In this document: positions 36,354 through 48,504 of the stretch, piece after piece
Numbering within the stretch: the stretch's first letter is position 1
How the letters are laid out: every line of letters begins with the position of its first letter
Source: Rodentibacter caecimuris
GTDB lineage: Bacteria; Pseudomonadota; Gammaproteobacteria; Enterobacterales; Pasteurellaceae
Assembly: GCA_001998905.1 (NCBI GenBank)
Contig: MLAA01000008.1
Location: forward strand, 55,922-119,921
Length of the DNA stretch: 64,000 nt
Direction of reading: 5' to 3'
The notes under the pieces: model-generated
Told to the model about the DNA's origin: nothing
What the model saw: only the letters and a program-made list of their open reading frames with translations
Databases searched by the model: none
Made by a program: the position numbers and the translations under genes

Positions 36354-36359
36354 ATTGTA
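36354..36359 (-). promoter_or_regulatory. Candidate -10 element of secE-nusG
   Basis: TACAAT within GCTACAATCCCGCG on the minus strand, 53 bases before the secE ATG. The GC-rich stretch after it resembles the discriminator of growth-controlled promoters. No good -35 box is seen at the right distance. Confidence 0.45.
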
Positions 36360-36537
36360 GCACTTTCTTTTATTTTTTCATATCGGAATTTCATAAAAAG
36401 CTATCGATATGATAAATAAAATAGGTACTTGTTTTCTAACACTTAAACTAAAACTTGATGAAAGCAGGAAGGATTTTCTCCCTTCATAAAATAAACATTA
36501 AATTGACCGCACTTGTACGCATACAAACAAAGCCAAA

Positions 36538-37524
36538 TTATTCGTTTTCAACAAAACTCAGCGCTTTTTCTAAGACTTCAATGCCGGCACCAACTTTAAA
36601 TGCATTTTCGCTTAAATAGCGTCGCCATTGTCTCGCCCCTCGACATTGCTGAAAAGCGCCTAACATATGTCTTACTATATGATTAAGATACACACCTTCA
36701 CTTAATTGACGTTCAATGTAAGGGAACATTTTTTCTACTGCTTGCCTAGGCATAATAATTGCTGCCGTCGGATCAAATAACTCACGGTCGATATAACCTA
36801 ATAAAGCAGGATTTTGATAGGCTTCGCGTCCAACCATTACCCCATCCACAAAACTGAGATGCTGTTTGATTTCTTCAATAGTTTTAATTCCACCGTTAAT
36901 AGAAATTTTTAACTGAGGAAAATCTCGTTTAAGCTGGTAAACACGCTCATAATCCAAAGGGGGAATTTCACGATTTTCTTTCGGGCTGAGCCCCGACAAC
37001 CATGCCTTTCTGGCATGAATAATAACTTCCAAACATCCTGCATGATAAATTTTTTGAACAAATTCATAAAGAAATTCGTAGCTGTCTAGCTCATCAATTC
37101 CAATTCGAGTTTTTGCCGTAACGGGAATATGAACTGCCTCTTGCATTTGACGAATACAATCCACCACTAAGTCAGGGTTAGCCATTAAACAGGCACCAAA
37201 CATTCCATTTTGCACTCGATCGGAGGGGCAGCCTAAATTTAAATTAATTTCTTGATAACCACGTTGTTCCGCTAATTTTGCGCAGTGTGCCAGTTCCTCT
37301 GGATTGCTCCCACCTAATTGTAATGCTAACGGCTGTTCCTCGATATTAAATAATAAGTGGTCATATTTAGCGTGAATAATCGCTGATGCCGTTACCATTT
37401 CCGTATAAAGTAAAGCATATCGACTGAATTGTCGGTGAAAATAGCGGCAATGGCGTGTTGTCCAATCTAACATAGGTGCGACGGAAAATCGGCCTCTGTA
37501 AAAGTGCGGTTGATTTTGAGTCAT
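36538..37524 (-). CDS. dusA: tRNA-dihydrouridine(20/20a) synthase DusA
   Basis: 328 residues from the ATG at 37524; a longer frame to 37584 adds 20 residues that do not match the family. It opens [20 protein letters not shown], typical of DusA. The catalytic Cys is in [21 protein letters not shown], and FMN-binding [17 protein letters not shown] and NGGIKT follow. It reduces uridine in the tRNA D-loop. An uptake signal (37502-37510) lies inside the first codons. Confidence 0.95.
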   Translation of the reverse strand: MTQNQPHFYRGRFSVAPMLDWTTRHCRYFHRQFSRYALLYTEMVTASAIIHAKYDHLLFNIEEQPLALQLGGSNPEELAHCAKLAEQRGYQEINLNLGCPSDRVQNGMFGACLMANPDLVVDCIRQMQEAVHIPVTAKTRIGIDELDSYEFLYEFVQKIYHAGCLEVIIHARKAWLSGLSPKENREIPPLDYERVYQLKRDFPQLKISINGGIKTIEEIKQHLSFVDGVMVGREAYQNPALLGYIDRELFDPTAAIIMPRQAVEKMFPYIERQLSEGVYLNHIVRHMLGAFQQCRGARQWRRYLSENAFKVGAGIEVLEKALSFVENE

Positions 37525-37626
37525 TTTTCTGGCTCTGAAAGAAAAAATTGGGCGAATTATAGAGGCTGCCGACTTATGATTCAATAATTCGTCGCACTAA
37601 ATACCAATATAACAATATAAGATACT

Positions 37627-37653
37627 ATAAAAAACCGCTGAAAATTCAGCGGT
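37627..37653 (-). terminator. Terminator of the decayed lamB-malM operon
   Basis: A stem ACCGCTGAA/TTCAGCGGT followed by six or seven T residues on the minus strand, 30 bp past the malM remnant. The signal remains intact although the genes before it are broken. Confidence 0.85.
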
Positions 37654-37681
37654 AGCAACAAAAATGAAAAAGACTAGCTTA

Positions 37682-38515
<834 letters not shown>

Positions 38516-38544
38516 TTAATTTCAACCAACCGTCTTGGTATGCG

Positions 38545-39690
38545 CTATACACTAATCTCTTTAAATAAGCGTTGGCACGCCGTACCATCTTCTTTGAATA
38601 AATGACAACGTTCAGGTACGATACCGATCTCAATATCATCACCTTCATTCACTAAAACCACATCACTTTGGCGATAAATAAACACTGATTGGCGAATTTC
38701 CGGTACTTCAAGATGAATTTGTGTTTCGTACCCTAATGATTCCACGACTTGTACAATACCGTGTAAACGGACTTCTGCTCGTTCAGCCGGAATAACATGT
38801 TCCGGACGAATCCCCAGAGATAGCATTTCACCAACTTTCACACCGACACCTGACACAGGAATCCAGAAATTATGATGATTCACATCCGGTAGCTCCACTT
38901 GTACCCGTTCTTTCCTACTGCCTTTCCTACTGCAGTAACACGAACCGGTAAGAAGTTCATTTTAGGAGAGCCGATAAAACCAGCGACAAAACGATTTGCA
39001 GGGTAATGATAAAGTTCTAACGGTTTACCAACCTGAGCAACATTAGTCGAAATTTGCGGGTTATTTCCAATCGCTTGCAACACCACGATTTTATCGGCGA
39101 GTGTCATCGCTTCCACTTGATCATGAGTAACATAAATCATAGTACGTCCCAGTTTTTTGTGTAACTTGGAAATCTCAACTCGCATTTGCACACGCAAGCT
39201 GGCATCTAAGTTGGAAAGCGGTTCGTCTAATAAAAACACGTCTGGTTGGGAAACTAAAGTTCTACCAATCGCAACTCGTTGGCGTTGACCGCCGGATAGT
39301 GCTTTAGGCTTACACTCCAACAAATGGGCAAGAACACTTCAGCTACTTGGTTAACCCGCTGCTCCCGTTCTTCCTTACTTACTCCAGCTAATTTCAATCC
39401 GAAAGACATGTTGTCAGCAACATTAAAATGAGGATATAGCACATAGGATTGAAACACCATTCCAATGCCTCGCTTCGCCGGCTCTACATCATTCATTGTT
39501 CACCAATATAAAGATCACCGATTGTAATATCTTCAAGCCCGGCAATCATTCTTAATAAAGTGGATTTTCCACATCCGGAAGGACCGACAAATACCACGAA
39601 TTCCCCTTCGCTGATGTCTAAATTCACGTCCTTTGCAATATGGATATTACCGTAAGATTTCCCTACATTGCGTAACGATACATTTGCCAT
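38545..39690 (-). pseudogene. malK: malK, maltose ABC transporter ATPase, broken by frameshifts
   Basis: The whole MalK sequence is recognisable in consecutive pieces in different frames: [21 protein letters not shown] (Walker A; to 39493), then [19 protein letters not shown] (to about 39325), then [16 protein letters not shown] and [16 protein letters not shown] (to about 38910), then the regulatory domain with LGIRPEHVIP (to 38545). At least three frameshifts break it. It would be the ATPase for maltose/maltodextrin uptake. Read divergently from malE, as in enteric bacteria. Confidence 0.92.
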
Positions 39691-39715
39691 AACAAAACCT
39701 CATCCACCTTTATTA

Positions 39716-40063
39716 CCTACACTGTTCTCATTTTCGGTGCACATCGTGACCGATTTGCTCATACAAAAAATCATCCTTTGATCATTTTTTTAGGATTAGG
39801 AGCTAAAATCCACATTTTTTAGTTAAAAAATACTTTTTAGCAGTTCTTAGTCTTTTTTTGTGATCCGGCTCACGATTTACTTTTTAGGTTTTGTGATCGT
39901 GATCAAAAAAATAGAAATTTATTTATAAAAAAGTAATGACAAGAAGGGGGAGTAGGTAAAAGGAGGATAACAAAGAGGAATATTTATTGATAATTTATGA
40001 ATAGTTTAGTAAAGCTGTGTCTTATTTAAGAATTCAATCCATCTAACTTTTCTCAAGAGGTGT
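39716..40063. promoter_or_regulatory. malK/malE divergent regulatory region
   Basis: This 348-bp gap keeps the control elements of a mal divergon. A near-consensus CRP site TGTGA-TCCGGC-TCACG is at 39859-39875 and a second, TGTGA-TCGTGA-TCAAA, at 39892-39907. A MalT-box-like GGGGAGTAGG (9 of 10 to GGGGAKGAGG) is at 39947-39956. No gene is seen here. Confidence 0.7.
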
Positions 40064-40883
40064 ATGATGCATAAAAATTTATTGAAATTCACACTGACCG
40101 CAGTAGCGAGACTTGTTTTATCTTCTTCGCTAATGTCGAAAATGGTCGAGAGTAAATTAGTCATTTGGATTAATGGAGATAAAGGTTACAACGGATTAGC
40201 TGAAGCCGGTAAAAAATTTGAAGAGGATACTGGAGTATCAGTATTAGTAGAGCATCCAGATAAATTGGAAGAAAAATTCCAACAAGCCGCCTCAACCGGA
40301 GGTGATCCTGACATCATTTTCTGGGCCCATGATCGCTTCGGAAGCGATGCGCAAGCGGGTTTATTGGCAGAATTGCAACCAAGTAAAGAATTTAAAGACA
40401 AATTTATTGATTTTGCTTGGACAGCAGAAACCTATAACGGAAAAATTATCGGTTATCCGATTGCAATTGAAGCTCTCTCTTATCTACAACAAAGATTTAA
40501 GCCCAGAGCCACCAAAATCTTGGAAAGATGTACTTGAATTAGACAAAAAGCTAAAAAAAGAAGGCAAAAACGCTATTATGTGGAATCTTGCCGAACCTTA
40601 CTTCACTTGGTCTATCGTATCTTCTAATGGAGGCTATGATGCAAACGATATTGTTGTCAATAACGAAGGATCGCAAAAAGGCTTACAATTTGTTGTTGAT
40701 ATGGTAAAAAATAAAATTATCAATGCCGATATGGACTATGCCGTTGCGGAAGCTAGTTTTAATAAAGGTGAAACCGCGTTAACTATTAACGGTCCTTGGG
40801 CTTGGGGTAATAGCTACACCAACCTATTGGTCAGCGGTTTAGCACTACTCAATATAAAAGCAACCAAAATGAAATTAGATTAG
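40064..40883 (+). pseudogene. malE: malE-malF deletion remnant
   Basis: The maltose-binding protein is readable from its signal peptide through [38 protein letters not shown] and [17 protein letters not shown] frameshift follows near 40480, then [18 protein letters not shown] up to NKGETALTINGPWAWGN. The sequence then switches to TNLLVSGLALLNIKATKMKLD and stops 9 bp before malG. That last part fits the C-terminus of the permease MalF. The 3' third of malE and nearly all of malF are therefore deleted. The signal peptide is also degraded (no good cleavage site before [10 protein letters not shown]). Confidence 0.87.
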
Positions 40884-40892
40884 GAGAATATT

Positions 40893-41779
40893 ATGGCAAT
40901 CGTACAACCTAAATCTATGCGCTATCGTTTATGGACCACCCATTTTCTACTCATCCTTTTCATCGCTTTAATTATGTTTCCATTACTGATGGTTATCGGG
41001 ATCTCATTGCGACCGGGAAATCTGGCCATAGGCGATATTATCCCTAATGAGATATCTTGGGAACATTGGAAATTAGCCCCTCGGTTTTAATACCATCCAT
41101 TCTGACGGTTCGGTAACCCCTCCACCATTTCCTGTTTTATTATGGTTATGGAACTCCGTTAAAGTAGCAACTATTACGGCAGTAGGTATCGTTACGCTAT
41201 CTACCACCTGTACTTATGCTTTTACCAGAATGAAATTTAAAGGAAAAAAAGCATTACTACAAGGGATGTTGGTTTTCCAGATGTTTCCTGCAGTTCTTTC
41301 GCTAGTAGCACTTTATGCCTTATTTGATCGGCTGGAACAATATATCCCATTCTTAGGTTTAAATACCCACTCTGGTGTTATTTTTGCGTACTTAGGCAGT
41401 ATCGCATTACATGTTTGGACAATCAAAGGTTGTTTTGAAACTATTGACAGCTCTTTAAAAGAGGCCGCGGCCCTTGATGGTGCAATACCGTGGCAAGCAT
41501 TCCGATTAATTATATTACCTCTATCCGTACCGATTTTAGCTGTGGTATTCATCCTATATCGCTGCTATTACCGAAGTTCCTGTTGCATCACTTTTATTAA
41601 GAGATGTAAATAGTTACACATTAGCAGTTGGAATGCAGCAATACTTATATGCCCAAAACTATTTATGGGGAGATTTCGCGGCAGCAGCCGTACTCTAAGC
41701 GATCCCAATTACCACCCTCTTCCTAATTGCTCAACGTTGGTTAGTCGGTGGTTTAACTGCAGGTGGTGTCAAAGGCTAA
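40893..41779 (+). pseudogene. malG: malG, maltose permease subunit, frameshifted
   Basis: Starts [17 protein letters not shown] and stays in frame to 41090 ([10 protein letters not shown], stop). It continues in another frame from about 41090 ([20 protein letters not shown], then the [22 protein letters not shown] loop that docks to MalK). It shifts again near 41555, and has an in-frame TAA at 41697-41699 before the normal C-terminal GGLTAGGVKG. Two frameshifts and a nonsense codon make it a pseudogene. Confidence 0.9.
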
Positions 41780-41830
41780 ATTTGAAAATGAACATTCTCT
41801 GCTCAATTACTTATTGATTACATAGACTTT

Positions 41831-41971
41831 CTAGTAAGAGATATCTCGCCCTAGACTTTTCGCTTTTGGTAATTTTTTGAGCACTACATAGTCATGGCCG
41901 GACAATTGTTTAAGGCTACCGATATATTCAGTAGCCTTAATTTCCATAATATGATCCCGATTAGTAACCAT
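41831..41971 (-). CDS. Possible 46-codon small ORF, doubtful
   Basis: An ATG at 41971 opens a 46-residue frame with protein-like composition (MEIKATEYIGSLKQLSGHDYVVLKKLPKAK). There is no clear ribosome site. A 9-bp hairpin (TAAGGCTAC/GTAGCCTTA, 41911-41939) lies inside it and may instead be a terminator of the mal or pgm transcripts. It may be a gene fragment left after the mal locus decayed. I give it low weight. Confidence 0.25.
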   Translation of the reverse strand: MVTNRDHIMEIKATEYIGSLKQLSGHDYVVLKKLPKAKSLGRDISY

Positions 41972-41993
41972 CTATTAGGAAAAATTACACTGC

Positions 41994-43652
41994 TTAGCAA
42001 TCCTGCTTACCATATTGTTCTTGACGTAATAACGCTCTGACTGCGGCCTCAAAATCCGCTAAAACTTGGTCTGCATTCTGTGCATTTATTCCTTTTGCAT
42101 CCAGATAAAATTTAATTTTTGGTTCAGTACCAGAAGGACGGACAATTAAACGACTACCATTTTCTAATAGGAAAACTAGAATATCACTTTGCCGATCCGT
42201 TTTAGTATGATCAATAAATTGCACTACGTTAATACCACCGATTTCACTTGGAGGTAATTGTCGAAGTGCAGTCATTAATTTACCGATTTGCGCTAAATCA
42301 CTGACGCGAATAGAAATTTGCCCACTAACATATGCACCGAACTCTTGCGTAAATTCTTTTGCATAATCTGCTAAGGTTTTGCCCTGTTTTTTCAATGATA
42401 AAACTAAATCCAAGAACTGAATTGCAGCAGAGATACCATCTTTATCTCGTACCTTATCCGGATCTACTAAATACCCCAAAGCTTCCTCAAAACCAAATAA
42501 TAAATTTTGTACTTTGCCGATATATTTAAAACCAGTTAAAGTTTCTTCCGCCTCAAAACCATATTTGTGTGCAATATCTGCTAATGCAGGAGAAGAAACC
42601 AATGAACAAGCCAATACACCTTTCTTACCTTGTTGGTGATACTGCTTTGCTAGATACCAACCTAAAAAACAACCGACAACATTACCATGTAAGACCTTCC
42701 AATTTCCCTTTTCATCAGGAACAGCAACAGCTAAACGATCGGCATCAGGGTCATTGGCAATGATAAACTCCGCTTTCTTTTCTTTTGCCAATTTTATTGC
42801 TAAATCTAATGCACCTTTCTCTTCTGGATTAGGAAAATTTACTGTAGGAAACGAACCATCTGGCTGAATTTGTTCTTTCACCAAATGAGGTTGGGATAAT
42901 CCAGCCCTCTCTAGGGTTTTACTTAATACCTCATACCCAACACCGTGCATTGCAGTATAAACATAGTTGATTACAGAAGGAGGTTGTTTTGCCAGTTGAG
43001 CAGTTTTCTCAATATAAGCGTTGACTACTTCATCATCTAATATCTCAAATACTTGACTGCGAGGTAAATCATTAATATTACCGGCAGCAATAAGATCAAT
43101 TTGCTGAGCAATTTGTTGATCCGCTGGAGAAACAATTTGCCCGCCACCGTTTGCTTTACCTAAATAGACTTTATAACCATTATCTTCCGGAGGATTATGA
43201 CTAGCAGTAACCATAACGCCGCCGGTTGTATTAAAATATTGAATGGCATAAGCCAATACTGGCGTTGGTAATTTACGAGGCAATAGATACGTTTTAATCC
43301 CCGCTCCCGCCATAATTTCAGCCGTATCTCGAGCAAATACATCAGAATTTTTACGCCCGTCGTAGCCAATCACGATTGATGGAGTTTCATCATAGCTTTT
43401 CAAAAAGTTAGCCAAACCACCTGCAGCTTGAGCAACTAATACCCTATTCATCCCCATAGGTCCAGCCTGTAAAGGCCCTCGTAATCCAGCCGTACCAAAT
43501 TGTAAGCGATCACTAAAACGTTGTTTCAGCTCGGTTTTGGCTTCTTCATTTCCACTTTGTGCCAATTGTAACAACTTCGCAAGTTCACTACGAGTTTCCG
43601 TATCAGGATCTTGTTCTAACCAATTTTGAACAACAGTAAAAAGTGCAGTCAT
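41994..43652 (-). CDS. Phosphoglucomutase/phosphomannomutase family protein
   Basis: 552 residues from the ATG at 43652 (ACATTATG after GGAGGA). It has the phosphoserine loop GGVMVTASHNPPEDNGYKVY (about 135-155), the metal loop ANDPDADRLAVAVPD, the sugar-binding GFEEALGYL and the C-terminal RPSGTEPKIKFYLDA. It moves phosphate between C1 and C6 of hexoses, feeding LPS, glycogen or sugar nucleotide pathways. The long upstream frame (43736) is not part of the family. It resembles the H. influenzae YhxB-type mutase. Confidence 0.92.
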   Translation of the reverse strand: MTALFTVVQNWLEQDPDTETRSELAKLLQLAQSGNEEAKTELKQRFSDRLQFGTAGLRGPLQAGPMGMNRVLVAQAAGGLANFLKSYDETPSIVIGYDGRKNSDVFARDTAEIMAGAGIKTYLLPRKLPTPVLAYAIQYFNTTGGVMVTASHNPPEDNGYKVYLGKANGGGQIVSPADQQIAQQIDLIAAGNINDLPRSQVFEILDDEVVNAYIEKTAQLAKQPPSVINYVYTAMHGVGYEVLSKTLERAGLSQPHLVKEQIQPDGSFPTVNFPNPEEKGALDLAIKLAKEKKAEFIIANDPDADRLAVAVPDEKGNWKVLHGNVVGCFLGWYLAKQYHQQGKKGVLACSLVSSPALADIAHKYGFEAEETLTGFKYIGKVQNLLFGFEEALGYLVDPDKVRDKDGISAAIQFLDLVLSLKKQGKTLADYAKEFTQEFGAYVSGQISIRVSDLAQIGKLMTALRQLPPSEIGGINVVQFIDHTKTDRQSDILVFLLENGSRLIVRPSGTEPKIKFYLDAKGINAQNADQVLADFEAAVRALLRQEQYGKQDC

Positions 43653-43846
43653 AATATGTCCTCCATTGAAAAATGACGAAATGCAAGTGGAAAATATCCA
43701 CTTAAAATTAATAGAAATTCTAGCAATAAGCAGCATGTTTATAAAGAAAAGATTACCTTTTTATCTAAGGCGGATTTATCTTTCCCGATTTGAAAAACTT
43801 CCGTTATAATGACCGCACTTTTTACTATCTAAATATAGGAATAAAT

Positions 43847-44704
43847 ATGCAAAATCCAAAAGATGATATCCTTTATGCGCCGATTGAATGGCAAGATTTT
43901 AGCCAAGGTTATACCGATATTTTGTACCATAAATCAACTGATGGAATCGCAAAAATCACGATTAACCGCCCTGAAGTACGAAATGCTTTCCGTCCTCAGA
44001 CCGTGAAAGAAATGATCCAGGCTTTTTCAGATGCCCGTTTTGATGAAAAAATTGGAGTTATTGTATTAACCGGTCAAGGGGAAAAAGCATTTTGTTCCGG
44101 AGGAGATCAAAAAGTACGCGGTGATTACGGTGGTTATAAAGATGAGAGCGGTGTACATCATTTAAATGTACTTGATTTCCAACGAGATATTCGTAGTTGC
44201 CCGAAACCAGTGGTAGCAATGGTTGCCGGTTACGCTATCGGAGGTGGCCACGTTCTACACATGCTGTGTGATTTAACTATCGCTTCGGAAAATGCTATTT
44301 TTGGACAAACCGGTCCGAAAGTAGGTTCTTTCGATGGAGGCTGGGGGGCAAGCTACATGGCGCGCATTGTCGGTCAGAAAAAAGCTCGCGAAATTTGGTT
44401 TCTATGTCGCCAATACGATGCTAAAGAAGCTTTGGATATGGGGCTTGTCAATACCGTTGTACCTTATATCGAATTAGAAAAAGAAACCGTTCGTTGGTGT
44501 CGTGAAATGTTATGTAATAGCCCGATTGCCCTACGCTGTTTAAAAGCAGCACTAAATGCGGATTGCGACGGTCAAGCCGGTTTACAAGAGTTAGCTGGAA
44601 ACGCCACAATGTTATTCTATATGACAGAAGAAGGTCAGGAAGGGCGTAATGCGTTCAACGAAAAACGTGCGCCAGATTTCAGCAAATTTAAGCGCAACCC
44701 TTAA
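43847..44704 (+). CDS. menB: 1,4-dihydroxy-2-naphthoyl-CoA synthase
   Basis: 285 residues from the ATG at 43847, preceded by TAGGA. Crotonase fold with the oxyanion-hole residues in [13 protein letters not shown] and [13 protein letters not shown]. The MenB-specific [14 protein letters not shown] and the C-terminal [19 protein letters not shown] follow. It closes the naphthoquinone ring in menaquinone synthesis. menC follows after 3 bp. An uptake signal (43812-43820) lies in the 5' region. Confidence 0.97.
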   Translation: MQNPKDDILYAPIEWQDFSQGYTDILYHKSTDGIAKITINRPEVRNAFRPQTVKEMIQAFSDARFDEKIGVIVLTGQGEKAFCSGGDQKVRGDYGGYKDESGVHHLNVLDFQRDIRSCPKPVVAMVAGYAIGGGHVLHMLCDLTIASENAIFGQTGPKVGSFDGGWGASYMARIVGQKKAREIWFLCRQYDAKEALDMGLVNTVVPYIELEKETVRWCREMLCNSPIALRCLKAALNADCDGQAGLQELAGNATMLFYMTEEGQEGRNAFNEKRAPDFSKFKRNP

Positions 44705-44707
44705 ATA

Positions 44708-45697
44708 ATGACGATAGCACACACTTTTCATTTATATCGATATTCAATTCCGGTCGACAGTCGGCTTATCCTGCGTAACCGTTTCTTAAAAGTACGGGAA
44801 GGTTTATTGGTTCAAATTAAATTCAACGATAAAGAAGGTTGGGGAGAAATTTCTCCCCTCCCCGAATTCAGTGAAGAAACCTTAGAAACGGCACAACAGC
44901 AAGCTTCACGTTGGCTTCAACAATGGCAAACGGTTGGTACAAATAACCCCTCCTTTGGCGGACTTTACCCTTCCGTAGCGTTCGGATTAAGTTGCGCTTT
45001 TGCCGAATTAAACGAGGAATTATCGCTTGAAGGTAATTATCAGGTTGCTCCGCTATGCTATGGTGATCCCGACGAATTATACGAAAAGCTAGATCAAATC
45101 AACGGTGAAAAAGTCGCTAAAATGAAAGTCGGAATGTATGAAGCGAATCGAGACGGAATGATCGCCGATATGCTACTAGAGGCTATTCCAGACTTATCTC
45201 TAAGATTAGATGCTAATCGACATTGGACATTAGAAAAAGCACACCTATTCGCTAAATACGTTAAACCAATACACCGTAAACGAATTCAATTTTTAGAAGA
45301 ACCTTGTAAAACTCGTGCAGAAAGCCGAAAATTTGCCGCTGAACACGGGATTGCAATTGCTTGGGATGAATCGGTTCGAGAAGCGAATTTTTATCTTGAA
45401 AAAGAACCATACTTATCTGCAATTATTATTAAGCCGACTTTAGTCGGTTCTCTTGAATATTGTATTAAACTAATTGAACAAGCACATAACTTAGGCATTA
45501 AAGCGGTAATTAGTTCTTCCATTGAAAGTAGTTTAGGATTGACTCAACTTGCGCGAATAGCCAAGCAATATACACCGAATGTTATGCCAGGTTTAGATAC
45601 GCTAAATTTAATGAACTACCAAATTTTAAGAGAATGGCAAGGCTCAACGCTCCCCAAAATCAATTTGGCTTCCCCCTTTATCACTAAACTCATCTAG
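44708..45697 (+). CDS. menC: o-Succinylbenzoate synthase
   Basis: 329 residues of the enolase superfamily. The catalytic Lys is in KVAKMKVGM. The metal ligands are Asp in LRLDANRHW, Glu in FLEEPCK and Asp in IAWDESVRE, and the second Lys is in [11 protein letters not shown]. It dehydrates SHCHC to o-succinylbenzoate, two steps before MenB. The start is 3 bp after menB, so the two are read together. Confidence 0.96.
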   Translation: MTIAHTFHLYRYSIPVDSRLILRNRFLKVREGLLVQIKFNDKEGWGEISPLPEFSEETLETAQQQASRWLQQWQTVGTNNPSFGGLYPSVAFGLSCAFAELNEELSLEGNYQVAPLCYGDPDELYEKLDQINGEKVAKMKVGMYEANRDGMIADMLLEAIPDLSLRLDANRHWTLEKAHLFAKYVKPIHRKRIQFLEEPCKTRAESRKFAAEHGIAIAWDESVREANFYLEKEPYLSAIIIKPTLVGSLEYCIKLIEQAHNLGIKAVISSSIESSLGLTQLARIAKQYTPNVMPGLDTLNLMNYQILREWQGSTLPKINLASPFITKLI

Positions 45698-45709
45698 ATT
45701 TAGGAAAAA

Positions 45710-46174
45710 ATGATGGAAAAAACTTATCGAATACTCTTACTAAATGGTCCTAATTTGAATATGCTAGGACTTAGAGAACCTGCTCACTATGGTAACTTTT
45801 CCTTACAATCCATAGAACAACAGATTCAAGCTTTAGCACAACAAAATAAGGTTGTATTAGAATGTTTCCAATCCAATAGTGAAGAAAAATTAATAAAAAA
45901 AATTCATCAAAGCTTCCAACAAGTAGATTTTATTCTCATTAACCCTGCAGCATACACTCATACTAGCGTCGCATTACGAGATGCCTTATTGGCGGTTTCC
46001 ATTCCCTTTGTTGAAATTCATTTATCAAATGTGCATAAACGAGAGCCCTTCCGCCACCATTCTTATTTTAGCGATATTGCGGAAGGTGTTATTTGTGGTT
46101 TAGGCCCACAAGGTTATAAATTTGCTTTCCAATTTGCTCTAGATTTTCTGGCTAGCAAAACTCAATCATCTTAA
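45710..46174 (+). CDS. aroQ: Type II 3-dehydroquinate dehydratase
   Basis: 154 residues with [17 protein letters not shown] (catalytic Tyr), [16 protein letters not shown] and the late [15 protein letters not shown] with its His. It makes 3-dehydroshikimate in the shikimate route, upstream of both menaquinone and the 4-hydroxybenzoate that an aryl polyene would need. It starts 12 bp after menC (AGGAAAAA before ATGATG). Its 3' end overlaps that of the convergent thiE by 9 bp. Confidence 0.96.
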   Translation: MMEKTYRILLLNGPNLNMLGLREPAHYGNFSLQSIEQQIQALAQQNKVVLECFQSNSEEKLIKKIHQSFQQVDFILINPAAYTHTSVALRDALLAVSIPFVEIHLSNVHKREPFRHHSYFSDIAEGVICGLGPQGYKFAFQFALDFLASKTQSS

Positions 46175-46828
46175 TTGTTGTACTGCCGCATAAATATCTT
46201 TTGCTTTTGTTAGTGCAGAAATCACGGCAATACCATTAGCACCCAGCTTTCTTAGCTGAGGTGCACTTTGGTAAGTAATACCGCCGATAGCAACGCAAGG
46301 TTTTGTTATCCCAGATGCCCGTAAAACCGACATAAATTCCACACCTAATGCCGATGAATGATCCGGTTTAGAGAGAGTAGGAAAAATCGGTCCGATTCCA
46401 AAGTAATCAATATGTTGATGATCTTTATAATATAATGCTTGCTCTAAGTTATTAATTGATAGGCCTAAAAAAATATTTTTCCGTTTTATTTGTTCTACTA
46501 CGACACTAACCGCTTCATCGGATTGCCCAATATGTATGCCGTCAGCCTGAATCTCTAAAGCTAACTCCACATCATCATTTACAATAAAGGGAACATGATA
46601 CCGATGACATAAATCCTGACACTGTCGTGCCAAGCAATACTGTTTTTCCGGCTGCGCCGCTAAAGAAAAATGTCCTTTATCTCGGAATTGAAAACAACTG
46701 ACACCACAACTTAATGCCTGTTCCAATACGTTTAATAAATTATCTTCTGGTTTCCCACTAAGGTGCCTAACATCTTGCGTACCTGCAATAAAATATAAAT
46801 GTAATGCAGATTTAATATTATACTTCAT
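46166..46828 (-). CDS. thiE: Thiamine-phosphate synthase
   Basis: 220 residues from the ATG at 46828, which lies inside the end of thiD (11-bp overlap). It has [31 protein letters not shown] and [16 protein letters not shown], which bind the pyrimidine diphosphate and thiazole phosphate. It joins HMP-PP and THZ-P. Last gene of thiMDE. Confidence 0.96.
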   Translation of the reverse strand: MKYNIKSALHLYFIAGTQDVRHLSGKPEDNLLNVLEQALSCGVSCFQFRDKGHFSLAAQPEKQYCLARQCQDLCHRYHVPFIVNDDVELALEIQADGIHIGQSDEAVSVVVEQIKRKNIFLGLSINNLEQALYYKDHQHIDYFGIGPIFPTLSKPDHSSALGVEFMSVLRASGITKPCVAIGGITYQSAPQLRKLGANGIAVISALTKAKDIYAAVQQLR

Positions 46829-47627
46829 CTTGATAGGCCCAATGGTTGATAGGTCCATGTCCATGACCGATATTTAAACTTTCACGAATCGCTGTACTCA
46901 CAAATTGCTTGGCAATAACAACCGCTTGTTGTAAAGCTTTTCCTTTTGCTAACTCCGCCGTAATGCAAGCAGAAAACGTACAACCAGTTCCATGAGTGTG
47001 AGCTGTAACATAACGAGGAGATTCCAAATAAAACTCAATATCTTCACCTAAAACCCAATCAATGCATTTTTCACTACGAGAAGACTGAAAATGCCCTCCT
47101 TTAATGATGACAGTTCCTACTCCCATATCCTGCAATTTTTGAGCGGCACATTTTGCCGATTTTTTATTATTAACAATGATACCGGTTAGTGCCTCTACCT
47201 CCGGTAAATTTGGTGTTAATACATCAGTAAGAGGCAATAGGCGAGAAATTAGCATAGAGACGGCTTGCGGTTCTAGGAGATTCGCGCCACCTTTAGCAAT
47301 CATCACCGGATCAAATACCAATGGACCTAAACACTTTTTTTGAACAGCATCGGCAACACATTCAATAATTTCTGCATTTCCCAACATTCCAATCTTAAAC
47401 GCCTTAATGGAAAAATCCTGTGTTACTGCTTCTATTTGGGAACAAATCGTATCCAGTGGAACCGTATGAATATCAAACACACCAAGAGTATTTTGAGCAG
47501 TGATCGCCGTAATGACACTCGTACCAAAAACTCGACACATTTGAAAAGTTTTTAAATCAGCTTGAATACCCGCTCCTCCGCCACTATCAGAACCGGCAAT
47601 AGTTAAAGTTTGGGCAATATTACTCAT
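46818..47627 (-). CDS. thiD: Hydroxymethylpyrimidine/phosphomethylpyrimidine kinase
   Basis: 269 residues from the ATG at 47627, overlapping the thiM stop by 8 bp. Opens AQTLTIAGSDSGGGAGIQADLKTF, with VFDPVMIAKGG and the catalytic HGTGCTFSA near the C-terminus. It phosphorylates HMP twice to the pyrophosphate used by ThiE. Confidence 0.97.
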   Translation of the reverse strand: MSNIAQTLTIAGSDSGGGAGIQADLKTFQMCRVFGTSVITAITAQNTLGVFDIHTVPLDTICSQIEAVTQDFSIKAFKIGMLGNAEIIECVADAVQKKCLGPLVFDPVMIAKGGANLLEPQAVSMLISRLLPLTDVLTPNLPEVEALTGIIVNNKKSAKCAAQKLQDMGVGTVIIKGGHFQSSRSEKCIDWVLGEDIEFYLESPRYVTAHTHGTGCTFSACITAELAKGKALQQAVVIAKQFVSTAIRESLNIGHGHGPINHWAYQDEV

Positions 47628-48435
47628 CGCATTCCTTTCCATTTCTCAGTTGCACAAATTGAAGAAATTGCTCTGATGTAATCCCACCTAATTGATCCAA
47701 TAATCTAACGGAAAATTGTCCACTCTGAGTTGGCAATAAATCTTGTGCAGCCAATTCTCCTGCGACAGCATAAACCGAGCAAGCCTCAATAACCGCATTA
47801 AAATAATTTTTCTGTTCTGCAATACTTAAAAATGCAGAGCAAACGGCACCAAGCAAACAGCCTGATCCTGTAATCTTAGGGAAAAGAGGCGTACCGTTAT
47901 AAATTTTAACAGTTTTTTTCCCGTTACTAATTAAATCAATTTCACCACTTATTGCTACAATACATTGATATTTCTTTGCCACTCTTTTAGCCATATATTC
48001 TAAATCGGCGTTTCCATCACCCGCATCAACACCTTTAACTTGCCAAGAAACCTCCGCAAGTTCCGCAATTTCACCAGCATTTCCGCGAATAAGCGCAATA
48101 TCCAATTCATGCAATAGACGTCTTACAGCTTGCTTGCGCGCTTGAGTTGCACCAATACCCACAGGATCAAGTACAATAGGTTTATTTAATCTATTAGCCG
48201 TCTTACCTGACACAAGCATCGCCTCAAGATCTTTCGTATTAAAAGTACCAATATTTATTAATATGCCCTGCGCCAAGCAACCAATCTCTGTAATTTCATC
48301 AATATTAGTTGACATCAATGGTGATGCACCAAGAGCTAGTAATCCGTTAGCTGTATAATTTGCCGTAACATAGTTAGTCATACAATGGATGAGCGGATTG
48401 ATTTGTCTAATTTTATTTAAAAATTTGAATTGCAT
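47620..48435 (-). CDS. thiM: Hydroxyethylthiazole kinase
   Basis: 271 residues with NPLIHCMTNYVTANYTANGLLALGASPLM at the start, VLDPVGIGAT and the late KITGSGCLLGAVCSA with the ATP-binding Cys/Gly. It salvages thiazole alcohol. First gene behind the TPP riboswitch; ribosome site AAGGGAAAA. The set thiM-thiD-thiE without thiC/thiG indicates salvage, as is known for H. influenzae. Confidence 0.96.
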   Translation of the reverse strand: MQFKFLNKIRQINPLIHCMTNYVTANYTANGLLALGASPLMSTNIDEITEIGCLAQGILINIGTFNTKDLEAMLVSGKTANRLNKPIVLDPVGIGATQARKQAVRRLLHELDIALIRGNAGEIAELAEVSWQVKGVDAGDGNADLEYMAKRVAKKYQCIVAISGEIDLISNGKKTVKIYNGTPLFPKITGSGCLLGAVCSAFLSIAEQKNYFNAVIEACSVYAVAGELAAQDLLPTQSGQFSVRLLDQLGGITSEQFLQFVQLRNGKECDE

Positions 48436-48504
48436 AGTTTTCCCTTTTAATTAAAAGTTAAGACCAGCAATATTGACGAAGATGAAAGAAAAGCAAAGCC
48501 ATTT

